From Fusibacillus kribbianus (lineage in GTDB: Bacteria > Bacillota > Clostridia > Lachnospirales > Lachnospiraceae), in assembly GCF_030053595.1 (NCBI RefSeq), contig NZ_JASGBQ010000009.1, forward strand, positions 19,427 to 83,426: 64,000 bases of DNA, read 5' to 3'. The notes under the pieces are model-generated. The model did no database searches. It was given only the letters and a program-made list of their open reading frames with translations, and had not been told where the DNA came from. Each line of letters opens with the position of its first letter. Within the stretch, counting starts at the first letter, position 1. This document shows, piece by piece, positions 17,249 through 26,236 of the stretch. The translations under genes were made by a program, and so were the position numbers.

Positions 17249-19198
17249 TTATGCCAGGCAGTCCTCCATGAGCACAGTCATCTCTTCCAGCAATGCAGCC
17301 TCACGCTCCTGCTTTGCAAGAAGCTCTTCTCTCTGCTTTTCCAGTTCCTCCGAAAGCTTTGCGACGACACATTCCGGAACAGGAGTGCCCTCCGCCCGTG
17401 CCTTCAGAAGCACCCGGCAGGTATCGTAAAGATCTGTGATGGTATTTACCTTGCCCACAGCCCAGGTATCCACCATGCTGTCGCCGATGACCTGATCCAC
17501 GAAGAAATCATAGGTCTCGCGGTCGAAGTTATAGGCGTACCAGCAAAGGTCCACGCCTCTCAGATCCTCGTCGATGGCCTTATCAAGATCTCCTGCCTCA
17601 AGGTCGGCAAGCACTGCCTCCAGAAGCTTCACATTGTTTCTGTTGCGGGCATGGATGAAATCATAATTCTCATACCAGTCAAGGCCAAACAGATCGTTTA
17701 CCACCTTGGCGCACACTCTGGAAAGCTTCGTGTTGAAGGTCCTGGTGTCTTCGCCCAGTCCCTTTAAGGAAGCAGCCTTCTCGTTGACCTTAACGGCAGC
17801 CGCACGGGCCTTTGCGACAGCAGCCTCCAGCTTCTCCGTATCCTTCATATATTCATGCTCAATGGATTCGGTCAGCTTATCGAGAAGCGCCGTAAAATCA
17901 ACAGGTCTTGTATCCAGCTTATCAAACTCCTGAAGCAGGGAGCCGTAAAGTACATGGGAGGAGAAGAAGGCCTCGTCACTGTAATCGTTGGCCTCTCTTG
18001 TATCGGCAGTGGAATGATAGGAATCCCAGAAATAAACGCCTTCATATCCGGTCTCAACGGTGGGAATTCCCAGCATTGCATACATATAGCTCTCTGTCCA
18101 GGTCCATAAGGGGCTCATGGTGCCGAAGGGATAAATGCTTCCCTCGATCTGTTCGCCGATCTTCTGAACGCCGTCCACCATCTCATAAGAGGTGCGGACC
18201 ACTGCCTTCGTGGCGGTGCCGCTGATCAGATTTCCATCCATATTGAGAAGCAGGAAGCCGTTTCTCGCCCATTCGGGATGCTTTCTGATCTCCATGGTGG
18301 CGCCTCTCGCCCAGTCATAACGGCTGCCCTCGATGCCCCATTCCTCAGCGCCGTGCATCACGACTCTTATGGTACGTCTGGGCTTGTAGCCGCTGGCCAG
18401 GAACGCCCTGCAGATGCCGAGGATACAGCCGATGCCGGAAGGGTTGTCGGAGAAGGCGGTAAAATACCCATCGTAATGGCCGATGAAATAGATCACCTCA
18501 TCCACCTCTCCGGGAATCTCGCCGACTACATTGTGGGTGATACCATTATTGGTGACCCGCACGTCCGCGTTGAGCACCGCTTCGATCTCACCGCCGGCGG
18601 CCTCCAGCTCCGCTTTCAGACGTTTTGCCTCCCGGACCGACATGGAGAAGGTTGGAAGATCCGCCAGAGTGGAAACGTCCTGGACCCCCAGCGTATCCTC
18701 CGTATAGGTGGCGTAGCCTCCTACCTGTACCACAATGATACCGGCAGCCTTCTTCGTCCGAGCCTGGCCGACAGCCCAGTAAATGAACCAGTCCTCCATC
18801 ATGTCGATGTCCACCAGCACAAATTTGCCGGCCACATCAACGCCTTCATAATCCACATCACGGCCCTTGCCCACGTAAACAATCTTAATGTGCTGATCCT
18901 CTGCAAGGCAGTTGGCCTGGAAGGCGGACAGAACCACCCGCTTTTTCAGACCGCTTCCCATGGTGTAAGTAAGGTCCGCATGCTTGAACTCGAAATTATC
19001 AACAGTAACCACGTCCTTGTGGACATTCTTCAGACCGATCCGTTTCATTTCCTGATACAGGTAATCAGCCGCCGCAAATTCCGCTGCGGAACCGGAGGTC
19101 CTGTAGCCCAGTTCCGGATTGCTCTGGAACGAGATCAGCTTTTCCATAACACCGAGTGCATAGTTCACATCTATATATTTTGTAAATTCAGCCGCCAT
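17249..19198 (-). CDS. M28-family zinc aminopeptidase
   Basis: 649 residues. A cocatalytic zinc peptidase: the ligand motifs are visible as GHYDGYFTAFSDNPSG (His and Asp), HGAEEWGIEGS (the Glu pair) and LNMDGN further on, with a PA-type insert before them (GKFVLVDIDMMEDW). There is no signal peptide, so it should act on peptides in the cytosol. The C-terminal 200 residues are a charged helical extension beyond the usual M28 core. It is 15 bp downstream of an amidohydrolase gene and likely in the same operon as an NhaC antiporter. Confidence 0.88.
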   Translation of the reverse strand: MAAEFTKYIDVNYALGVMEKLISFQSNPELGYRTSGSAAEFAAADYLYQEMKRIGLKNVHKDVVTVDNFEFKHADLTYTMGSGLKKRVVLSAFQANCLAEDQHIKIVYVGKGRDVDYEGVDVAGKFVLVDIDMMEDWFIYWAVGQARTKKAAGIIVVQVGGYATYTEDTLGVQDVSTLADLPTFSMSVREAKRLKAELEAAGGEIEAVLNADVRVTNNGITHNVVGEIPGEVDEVIYFIGHYDGYFTAFSDNPSGIGCILGICRAFLASGYKPRRTIRVVMHGAEEWGIEGSRYDWARGATMEIRKHPEWARNGFLLLNMDGNLISGTATKAVVRTSYEMVDGVQKIGEQIEGSIYPFGTMSPLWTWTESYMYAMLGIPTVETGYEGVYFWDSYHSTADTREANDYSDEAFFSSHVLYGSLLQEFDKLDTRPVDFTALLDKLTESIEHEYMKDTEKLEAAVAKARAAAVKVNEKAASLKGLGEDTRTFNTKLSRVCAKVVNDLFGLDWYENYDFIHARNRNNVKLLEAVLADLEAGDLDKAIDEDLRGVDLCWYAYNFDRETYDFFVDQVIGDSMVDTWAVGKVNTITDLYDTCRVLLKARAEGTPVPECVVAKLSEELEKQREELLAKQEREAALLEEMTVLMEDCLA

Positions 19199-19213
19199 TT
19201 TAACCCTCCAATC

Positions 19214-20824
19214 TTATTCACACTGATAAATCACAGCTCCGTCAAACACGGTGAGAAGCACCTTCGTCTCAGGGATCGCCTCCGCCTCCGTGTCAAAAAG
19301 ATTTCTGTCGAGAACAATGACATCCGCCAGCTTTCCCGGCTCCAGCGTTCCCAGCTCGCCGTCCCTTCCGGACGCATACTGTCCCGCCCAGGTGTAGGCG
19401 CGAAGAGCCTCTGCCATGGTAACGGCCTGCTCCGGATTGACCCCGGTGGGCTTTCCGTCATAGCCGTTTCTTGTGATGGCATAATAAATGCTCTCAAAAG
19501 GATTATACTCCACCACGGGAAAATCCGTGCCGAAGGCCAGGATCCCGCCCGCATCCAGGATCGAGCGGTGGGGCCATTCCCATCTGCACCGCTCCGGTCC
19601 CACTCTGCTGATCTTCTCATTGGCGTCAAGGGGAAGATGCCTGGGCTGCATGGAAGCGACCACATGGAGCTCCTTAAAACGTGGAATGTCATCGGGATGG
19701 ATGCTCTCGATGTGCTCAATGGTATTTCTTACATTGGTATTGTCATTGACCTTATTGGAGGCCTCAAACAGATCCAGCGCCATCCGCACTGCCGCGTCAC
19801 CGATGCAGTGAAGTCTTGCGCCGAGGCCTTTTCTGTTGGCCGCAATAATGCATTTCTCAAAGTATTCTCTGGGCGCCGTAGGCGCCCCCGCAGTCTCCGG
19901 CCTGTCGGAATAGGGCTCCAGCAGATATCCGGTGAAGGTAGAGGTGACACCGTCCACCACGCCCTTCACTCCCGTCACCTGCAGAGTCGGGGAATGGTAC
20001 TGCGCCTTCTGCCGGAGGATCTCCGTCTGCTCCTCATCCGGCTCCATGGCCGGATTCAGGTTGATCCGCACCGTCAGTCTTCCCGCCTGATCCATCCATT
20101 CCAGGGCATCATAATTCGTCCCCTCCAGAATTCCGGAGCAGTCACAGAAGGTGGTGATCCCCAGCCGGTTTAACCCTCGCATCAGGTCCGTTTCCACTTC
20201 CTCATCAATATCCGGTCCCGGCATCAGTACCTTTCCGGCCGCATAGGCAAACCAGGCCTTTTCCCGCAGAACACCGCTGGGCTCTCCGTTGGGCAGAAGC
20301 ACCACATTGGGCCCCAGCTCCGGGTCATCCTTGTCGGCCCCGCATTCCTTCAGAGCTGCGCTGTTTAACCAGCCTGTATGGGCATCGGCCGCTGCCAGAT
20401 AGACGGGCCGGTCGGGAACTGCCGCATCCAGGGATGCCTTTGTGGGAAGAGGTGCGTCATTCCAGTTGGCAGGAAACCAGCCCTGCCCCAGGATCTGCCG
20501 GTGGTCCGGATGGGCATCGGCAAATTCCTTCACCATGGCCACGCATTCCTCCTCCGATCCGGATTCCAGGATCTTATCGAGGAAATAGTCGCTGGCGTAA
20601 AGAGCCCCCCACGGAAAATGGCCGTGGGCCTCGCAGATCCCTGGCATGATCAGATTGTCTCCATAGGAAAACAGCTCCGTCTCACTGCCCATGTAAGCCT
20701 CAAGAGACTCTCTGCTTCCCACAGCCAGAATCTTATTATCTTTGATGGCAACGCCGCCGGGGAAGGGCGCTTCGCCCTCCCCGGTAAAAACTGCATTGCT
20801 CAGTAAAATCTTATCCGCCTTCAT
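19214..20824 (-). CDS. Amidohydrolase-3 / YtcJ-like metal-dependent hydrolase
   Basis: 536 residues. Motifs of the amidohydrolase superfamily are in order: CEAHGHFPWG (the HxH pair), HCIGDAAVR, TIEHIESIHPDD, and GTDFPV with the catalytic Asp. This group hydrolyses N-substituted amino acids, formyl groups and similar amides, but substrate cannot be read from the sequence. The ATG at 20824 has AAGGTGG upstream; an in-frame GTG lies three codons earlier. Its neighbours (NhaC and M28 peptidase) suggest a role in peptide or acyl-amino-acid use. Confidence 0.87.
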   Translation of the reverse strand: MKADKILLSNAVFTGEGEAPFPGGVAIKDNKILAVGSRESLEAYMGSETELFSYGDNLIMPGICEAHGHFPWGALYASDYFLDKILESGSEEECVAMVKEFADAHPDHRQILGQGWFPANWNDAPLPTKASLDAAVPDRPVYLAAADAHTGWLNSAALKECGADKDDPELGPNVVLLPNGEPSGVLREKAWFAYAAGKVLMPGPDIDEEVETDLMRGLNRLGITTFCDCSGILEGTNYDALEWMDQAGRLTVRINLNPAMEPDEEQTEILRQKAQYHSPTLQVTGVKGVVDGVTSTFTGYLLEPYSDRPETAGAPTAPREYFEKCIIAANRKGLGARLHCIGDAAVRMALDLFEASNKVNDNTNVRNTIEHIESIHPDDIPRFKELHVVASMQPRHLPLDANEKISRVGPERCRWEWPHRSILDAGGILAFGTDFPVVEYNPFESIYYAITRNGYDGKPTGVNPEQAVTMAEALRAYTWAGQYASGRDGELGTLEPGKLADVIVLDRNLFDTEAEAIPETKVLLTVFDGAVIYQCE

Positions 20825-20834
20825 AACGGCCACC

Positions 20835-22211
20835 TTAAATGCCCAGGAAGCCGCACACCAGGAAGCAGATCACAGAACCAACGATACTGATGAGCGCGTA
20901 GGGCAGGATCGCCTTCATCAGATAGAAGGGCTTAACCTCCGTAGCCGCAGAGGTGAGCAGCATGGCGTCGCTGGCCACATACCAGGAGCTGCTGCAGGCC
21001 GATGCGGAAACGAGGGCTGCACATACAAGGATCGGATTTACGCCGATGGCATTGGCAATGGGAAGCACGATGGGAAGGAAGATCATGGAACCATCCCAGC
21101 AGCCGCCCACGAAGAAGCTGTAGATCGCGATGAATGCGAACACGATGGCAGGGAACAGGAACGCCGCGCCGGAAAGGAGCGGGGTAAGGAAACCCACTAC
21201 GAAGTCGGGCATTCCGGTTGCCGTATTGATCTCAACCAGAGTCAGGGCTACCGCAATGATCATACAGATGGAGACCATGCTGCTGGCGCCCTCAAAGGCC
21301 GCGTCAAAAATTTCCGTGAGCTTCATTCTTGCGACCAGCATGATCACGATCATGACAGCGATCGCGCCCATGCAGGCAACCATAACATCCTTGGTGATAA
21401 TGGTAAGGGCAATGATCACGATCATGGGAAGCAGGAACCGGAGCGGATTTGCCTTTTTGGAGGCTTCGTCGCCGTCAGCGCCGCCGTCCCTGATATCAGC
21501 ATCGGTCAGACTGCATTCTGCACGGCAGACAACGCCGCTTTCCAGAGCCAGCTGATTATCCTTCTTCACTGCGCCGATCAGCGGGAATATGCCGATGGCA
21601 ACCAGGAAGAGGATCAGAAGCATAATGATCGCGTAAAACAGATGGGGCATTACCTGAAGATACGCACTGAGTCCGCTTCCGTTGACGGTCACGCCGTTGT
21701 CAGCGAAGAAGCCGCTGTAGAACACGCCCCAGGTGGAGATCGGGATCATGACGCAGACCGTTGCCGCCGAACCGTTTACAAGGAGGCCCAGCAGAGTACG
21801 GGGGATCTTGTGCTGATCACAGATCCGTCTCATGGCCGTGCCGAGGGCCATGTTGTGAAGATAATCGTCTACAAAAAGGAGCCAGCCGATGATATAAGCC
21901 AGAACAAGCGCCTTTCTTCTTGTGTTGGCATACTTGCTCACCCAGTTGGCAAACTCCAGGGCTGCGCCTGATTTGTCAATAAGGGCGATGAGAATACCGA
22001 ACAGAGCCAGCAGTAAAAACAGATAGCCCAGGGTACCGGCCATGAAAGCCGCCTGTACCTTTTCGAGCCATACGGAAGCAAAATTAACGCCGCCGATCAG
22101 AACAGAACCCACCAGTGTTGCTGCGGTAATGGAGAGCAGTGTTCTTTTTGTTGTAAAGATCAAAACAAACATGACAATTACGGGCAATAATGATATAGCA
22201 CCTAAATTCAT
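20835..22211 (-). CDS. NhaC-family Na+/H+ antiporter (copy 1)
   Basis: 458 residues with about eleven membrane segments. Conserved stretches of the NhaC/arginine-ornithine-type antiporters are present (GWLLFVDDYLHNMALGTAMR and FFVGGCWDGSMIFLPIV, each quoted in part). It likely exchanges Na+ or an amino-acid-related solute for H+. It is a close paralogue of the next gene (22377-23747), with the same cytosolic loop rich in A-E-C-S-L-x-D. It precedes the amidohydrolase by 10 bp. Confidence 0.88.
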   Translation of the reverse strand: MNLGAISLLPVIVMFVLIFTTKRTLLSITAATLVGSVLIGGVNFASVWLEKVQAAFMAGTLGYLFLLLALFGILIALIDKSGAALEFANWVSKYANTRRKALVLAYIIGWLLFVDDYLHNMALGTAMRRICDQHKIPRTLLGLLVNGSAATVCVMIPISTWGVFYSGFFADNGVTVNGSGLSAYLQVMPHLFYAIIMLLILFLVAIGIFPLIGAVKKDNQLALESGVVCRAECSLTDADIRDGGADGDEASKKANPLRFLLPMIVIIALTIITKDVMVACMGAIAVMIVIMLVARMKLTEIFDAAFEGASSMVSICMIIAVALTLVEINTATGMPDFVVGFLTPLLSGAAFLFPAIVFAFIAIYSFFVGGCWDGSMIFLPIVLPIANAIGVNPILVCAALVSASACSSSWYVASDAMLLTSAATEVKPFYLMKAILPYALISIVGSVICFLVCGFLGI

Positions 22212-22376
22212 ACTCCTTCTCCTTTCTTTTTAACCTTCAGATCTCAAGCAACTTCTTCTGTTCTATATTTTTTATAGAGTAATAACCCTACTTAAAACCC
22301 CCTTATCATTCCCCGCCTTCCTTCCGAACAAGGATTTCTGCACCGAAGGAACGGCTGCCGTGAAGGGCCGTAATTG

Positions 22377-23747
22377 CTAGCACATTACAAAGCCCGTGAT
22401 CAAAAATGCAACGATAGTAAGCGCGTAGCTGATCAGCGCATAGGGAAACGTCCCCATCATCTGATAGTACGGCTTTATATCCACAGCCCGGGAAGTGATC
22501 ATAATGGCGTCGCCCGCCACATATGCGCTACTTCCTGCTGTTGCTGCGCACACAAGGGCCATACAGGGAATCAACGGGTTCATGCCGAGGACATGGGCAA
22601 TGGGAACGACGATGGGCATAAAGATCATGGAGCCGTCCCAGAAGCCGCCGGCAAAAAAGGTGTACAGGGCACAGAATGCAAATACAAGAGCCGGAAATAC
22701 CGCACCGGTAAGATACGGGGACACAGCTTCCACCAGATACTCTGCCATTCCTGTGGCATTGTTGATGCCAACCAGACTGATGGCCACGGCAATGACACAG
22801 CAGATCTGGACCATGCTTCCAACGCCCTCAAACATCGCATCAAAGAGTTCGGTCAGCTTCATCTGTTTTCCGATCAGAATGATGATGATCGTGACAAGGA
22901 TGGCGCCCATACAGCCAACCATTACATCATTGGTAATAATCGTAAGGGCGATGATAACCGCCATGGGAATCAGGAATTTAAAAGGATTTTTCTTATGGGA
23001 AGCCTCCTCCTCTGCGTCATCGCAGCGGATTTCCTTCCCGTCCAGGCTGCGCTCCTCCGTACAGACGATCCCTTCCTCAAGGGCCAGCTTATTGTCCTTC
23101 CGGGTAACACCGATGAGAGGAAAAACACCAAGGATCACCAGCAGACAGATGATAAGAAGGATCCATGCATAAAACAGGAACGGAATTCCGGCATAATAGG
23201 CATTCATTCCGGAGCCGCCGACTGTCACGCCGTGCTGCTCAAACAGGCCTCCGTAAAAGACTGCCCAGGTGGAAACCGGGATCAGCACGCAGACCGGAGC
23301 TGCCGTACAGTTGACGAGAAAGCCAAACAGGGTACGGGGAATCCTGTGCCTGTCACAGACCCGCTTCATGGCCGTGGACACTGCCATATTGTTGAGATAA
23401 TCATCCACGAAAATGATCCAGCCAAGGAAGAAGGTGAGCAGCATGGCTTTTCTTCTTGTGTTGGCATATCTGCTCAGCCAGTTGGCAAATTCAATGGCTG
23501 CACCGGATTTATCCAGCAGACGGATCAGGATTCCGAACAGGGCCAGTAAGAGGAAGAGATACCCTACAGTCCCTCCCATGAAAGCTGCCTGGATCTGCTC
23601 CAGCCATACAGAGGCAAAATTCCATCCGCCCAGCAGGATGGATCCGGCCAGGGATGCGACCGTCAGAGACAAGAGCATCCGCTTGGTGGTAAAAATCAGG
23701 ACAAACAACACAACAACCGGTATCAATGACAGAATCCCATAATTCAT
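22377..23747 (-). CDS. NhaC-family Na+/H+ antiporter (copy 2)
   Basis: 456 residues, aligned from end to end with copy 1 (shared LLSLTVASLAGSILLGG, VDDYLNNMAVSTAMKR, FFAGGFWDGSMIFMP). The ATG at 23747 follows GGGAGGA. The pair arose by tandem duplication; the two loops and termini have diverged, so they may have different substrates. A terminator of the hydratase gene lies just upstream, so it has its own promoter. Confidence 0.88.
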   Translation of the reverse strand: MNYGILSLIPVVVLFVLIFTTKRMLLSLTVASLAGSILLGGWNFASVWLEQIQAAFMGGTVGYLFLLLALFGILIRLLDKSGAAIEFANWLSRYANTRRKAMLLTFFLGWIIFVDDYLNNMAVSTAMKRVCDRHRIPRTLFGFLVNCTAAPVCVLIPVSTWAVFYGGLFEQHGVTVGGSGMNAYYAGIPFLFYAWILLIICLLVILGVFPLIGVTRKDNKLALEEGIVCTEERSLDGKEIRCDDAEEEASHKKNPFKFLIPMAVIIALTIITNDVMVGCMGAILVTIIIILIGKQMKLTELFDAMFEGVGSMVQICCVIAVAISLVGINNATGMAEYLVEAVSPYLTGAVFPALVFAFCALYTFFAGGFWDGSMIFMPIVVPIAHVLGMNPLIPCMALVCAATAGSSAYVAGDAIMITSRAVDIKPYYQMMGTFPYALISYALTIVAFLITGFVMC

Positions 23748-23799
23748 TTCCGTTCCTCCCAGCAATTACTCCACTCAACATATTCTATTGCCGATAACG

Positions 23800-23836
23800 A
23801 AAAAAATTGCCAGTGAGTTTTCACCCACCGGCAATT
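23800..23836 (-). terminator. Rho-independent terminator after the hydratase gene
   Basis: Stem of TTGCCGGTG paired with CACTGGCAA, loop GGTGAAAACT-type, followed on the minus strand by a run of seven T; 15 bp beyond the hydratase stop. Confidence 0.9.
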
Positions 23837-23850
23837 CGTTAATAAGAATC

Positions 23851-26142
23851 CTATTTTGTTGTCCTGTAATAGTTGATCAGGCAGCCGTCCAGGATGATCT
23901 GCCGCTCATCGTCGGTCAGCTCTCCCAGCTTAAGCTCAAACTCCCGCATACCGTCCCCGGCCACAAATGCCGGAATGGAAGTCTTTTTCTCCTCCACTGC
24001 CTTTCGGATCCCCGGAACGAAGATCCAGTCACCGTTTTTAAAAGGAAGCTCTCCCTCGTCCACCAGGAAAGGAAGCATGCCCCAGTTGATCAGGTTGGAA
24101 CGGTAACGCTTGGTGGCATAGCCGTTGGCAATGTTGGCCCAGCCGCCCAGCACCTTCTGGCAGGAAGCCGCCTGCTCTCTGGCAGAGCCGTCGCCGGGCT
24201 TCACCGCAAAGATCGTGCTGCCGATTCCCGTATTGGTCCTGTCAGCCTCCGGATATTTTGTATGTACTGCATCCATCGCCTCATGGACCTCGGGAAGCAC
24301 CTGACAGGGCTTCTCTCCGCTCACCCTTGCCTTCTCTGCAGCCTGAACCGCCTTGGCCCGTCCCACATAGGCCGGATCCTTCCTTGACAGAGTAAACTCT
24401 GCCAGCCCCAGAGGATTGGACCGATAGGAGGAGGTCTCACCGGAAGGGATCAGCTCATCGGTAGTCGTCACCGGATCATGGATCTCGGATACCACCTTGA
24501 GAAGCAGATGGTCCGTCAGAGACGACATGGCCGGCCAGTCCTTGATGTTTGGACCAAAGTGGATCTCCACGGAGGGATCTGCCACGCCCTTGCTGTCAAA
24601 AACACGGTTTTCGTAAATAGTCTTATCAAAATAATACTTTGGTTTCGTGTAATTCACATCCAGATCCGTTGCCGGCGTCAAACGGCCCTTGTTGACTGCT
24701 GTAGCCGCAATGGAACGGGCGTCCATGAGCGCCACCGAAGCGATCTGTCCGCTCTGGAGTTTGGAGCCTTCTCTGTTGGGGAAATTCCTGGTGGAATGAC
24801 GGATGCTGAAGGCATTGTTGGCCGGCGTATCACCTGCGCCGAAGCAGGGACCGCAGAAGGCCGTCTTCATCACGGCGCCGGTCTGCAGGATCTTTGCCGC
24901 CGCCCCGTTCTTAATAAGCTCCATATAAACCGGCATGCTGGCTGGGTATACACTTAAGGTAAAGGCGCCGTTTCCGATGCTGGCACCGTCCAGAATATCA
25001 GCCGCGTCACAGATATTTTCAAATCCGCCGCCTGCGCAGCCTGCGATGATTCCCTGCTCCACATAGAAGCTTCCGTCACGGACCTTATCCGCCAGAGAGA
25101 AATTCACCGCGCCGCCGAGGCTTACCTTCGCCCGCTTCTCCACATCGGCAAGCACGTCGCCCAGGTTTGCGTTGACCTCCTCGATGGTATACGTATTGCT
25201 GGGGTGGAACGGCATGGCGATCATGGGCTTCACTTTTCCAAGATCCACCTCCACGATGCCGTCGTAATATGCCACGGCACCGGGCTTAAGCTCCCTGTAC
25301 TCCTCCAGGCGGCCGTGAGTCTCATAGAATTCCCGGATTTTTTCATCAGTGGTCCAGATGGAGGAGAGGCAGGTGGTCTCCGTTGTCATTACGTCCACAC
25401 CGATCCGGAAATCTGCGCTTAAGTTTGCCACGCCGGGGCCCACAAACTCCATCACCTTATTGTTCACATAGCCGTTTTTGAACACCGCTCCGATGATGGC
25501 CAGCGCCACATCCTGAGGCCCTACGCCCTTCTCCGGCTTTCCGGTCAGATAAATGCCGATCACTCCCGGCATATTGATGTCATAGGTCTTGTTTAACAGC
25601 TGCTTCACCAGCTCGGGACCGCCCTCGCCCATGGCCATGGTACCCAGGGCACCGTAGCGGGTGTGGCTGTCGGAGCCCAGGATCATTTTCCCGCAGCCGG
25701 CCAGCATCTCTCTGGCATACTGATGGATCACTGCCTGATGAGGAGGCACATACACACCGCCGTACTTTTTTGCACAGGTCAGTCCAAACATGTGATCATC
25801 CTCATTGATGGTGCCGCCCACCGCACAAAGACTGTTGTGACAGTTGGTCAGCACATAGGGAATCGGAAACTTATCCAGTCCACTGGCCCTGGCTGTCTGG
25901 ATAATTCCCACAAAGGTAATGTCATGGGAAGTCAGTTTATCAAATTTGATCTTCAGCCGGTCCATGGTGCCCGAGGTATTGTGAGCCGCCAGAATCCCAT
26001 ACGCCATGGTATTTTTCGCCGCTTCCGCCTGATCCGGACATGCTCCCAGCTTTGCCGCAAGCTTCGCTGCACAATCCTTGTCATCCTCAACAAGCTCCGT
26101 GCCGTTTAACAGGTAAGCGCCATGCTTCCATAATGTAACCAT
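23851..26142 (-). CDS. Aconitase-family hydratase (YbhJ-like)
   Basis: 763 residues. An aconitase-superfamily dehydratase closest in layout to the poorly known YbhJ-type hydratases rather than to citrate-cycle aconitase. The [4Fe-4S] ligands are seen as one Cys in [12 protein letters not shown] (near residue 375) and the pair in [10 protein letters not shown] (near 435). The swivel domain ends in a [13 protein letters not shown] motif. It stands alone between two terminators, near NhaC and peptidase genes, and the substrate is probably a hydroxy-acid other than citrate; this is inference. Confidence 0.82.
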   Translation of the reverse strand: MVTLWKHGAYLLNGTELVEDDKDCAAKLAAKLGACPDQAEAAKNTMAYGILAAHNTSGTMDRLKIKFDKLTSHDITFVGIIQTARASGLDKFPIPYVLTNCHNSLCAVGGTINEDDHMFGLTCAKKYGGVYVPPHQAVIHQYAREMLAGCGKMILGSDSHTRYGALGTMAMGEGGPELVKQLLNKTYDINMPGVIGIYLTGKPEKGVGPQDVALAIIGAVFKNGYVNNKVMEFVGPGVANLSADFRIGVDVMTTETTCLSSIWTTDEKIREFYETHGRLEEYRELKPGAVAYYDGIVEVDLGKVKPMIAMPFHPSNTYTIEEVNANLGDVLADVEKRAKVSLGGAVNFSLADKVRDGSFYVEQGIIAGCAGGGFENICDAADILDGASIGNGAFTLSVYPASMPVYMELIKNGAAAKILQTGAVMKTAFCGPCFGAGDTPANNAFSIRHSTRNFPNREGSKLQSGQIASVALMDARSIAATAVNKGRLTPATDLDVNYTKPKYYFDKTIYENRVFDSKGVADPSVEIHFGPNIKDWPAMSSLTDHLLLKVVSEIHDPVTTTDELIPSGETSSYRSNPLGLAEFTLSRKDPAYVGRAKAVQAAEKARVSGEKPCQVLPEVHEAMDAVHTKYPEADRTNTGIGSTIFAVKPGDGSAREQAASCQKVLGGWANIANGYATKRYRSNLINWGMLPFLVDEGELPFKNGDWIFVPGIRKAVEEKKTSIPAFVAGDGMREFELKLGELTDDERQIILDGCLINYYRTTK

Positions 26143-26236
26143 TGTTTGTCCTCCTTGGTGCTGTCAGTTTCGATCATGGTTCTGTCTGTTTCTTTCCCCA
26201 TTATGGTGTAATTTTCCCGGTTAGTCAAGCAGAATG

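Noticed and set aside
18278..20173. A 631-codon plus-strand frame
   Set aside because: It is antisense to the M28 peptidase and amidohydrolase genes, which carry all the catalytic motifs; the frame is a by-product of GC-biased codons.
20742..23549. Two His/Asp-rich plus-strand frames of about 400 codons
   Set aside because: They mirror the hydrophobic NhaC genes; reverse-complemented membrane codons give His/Asp/Gln-rich sequence.
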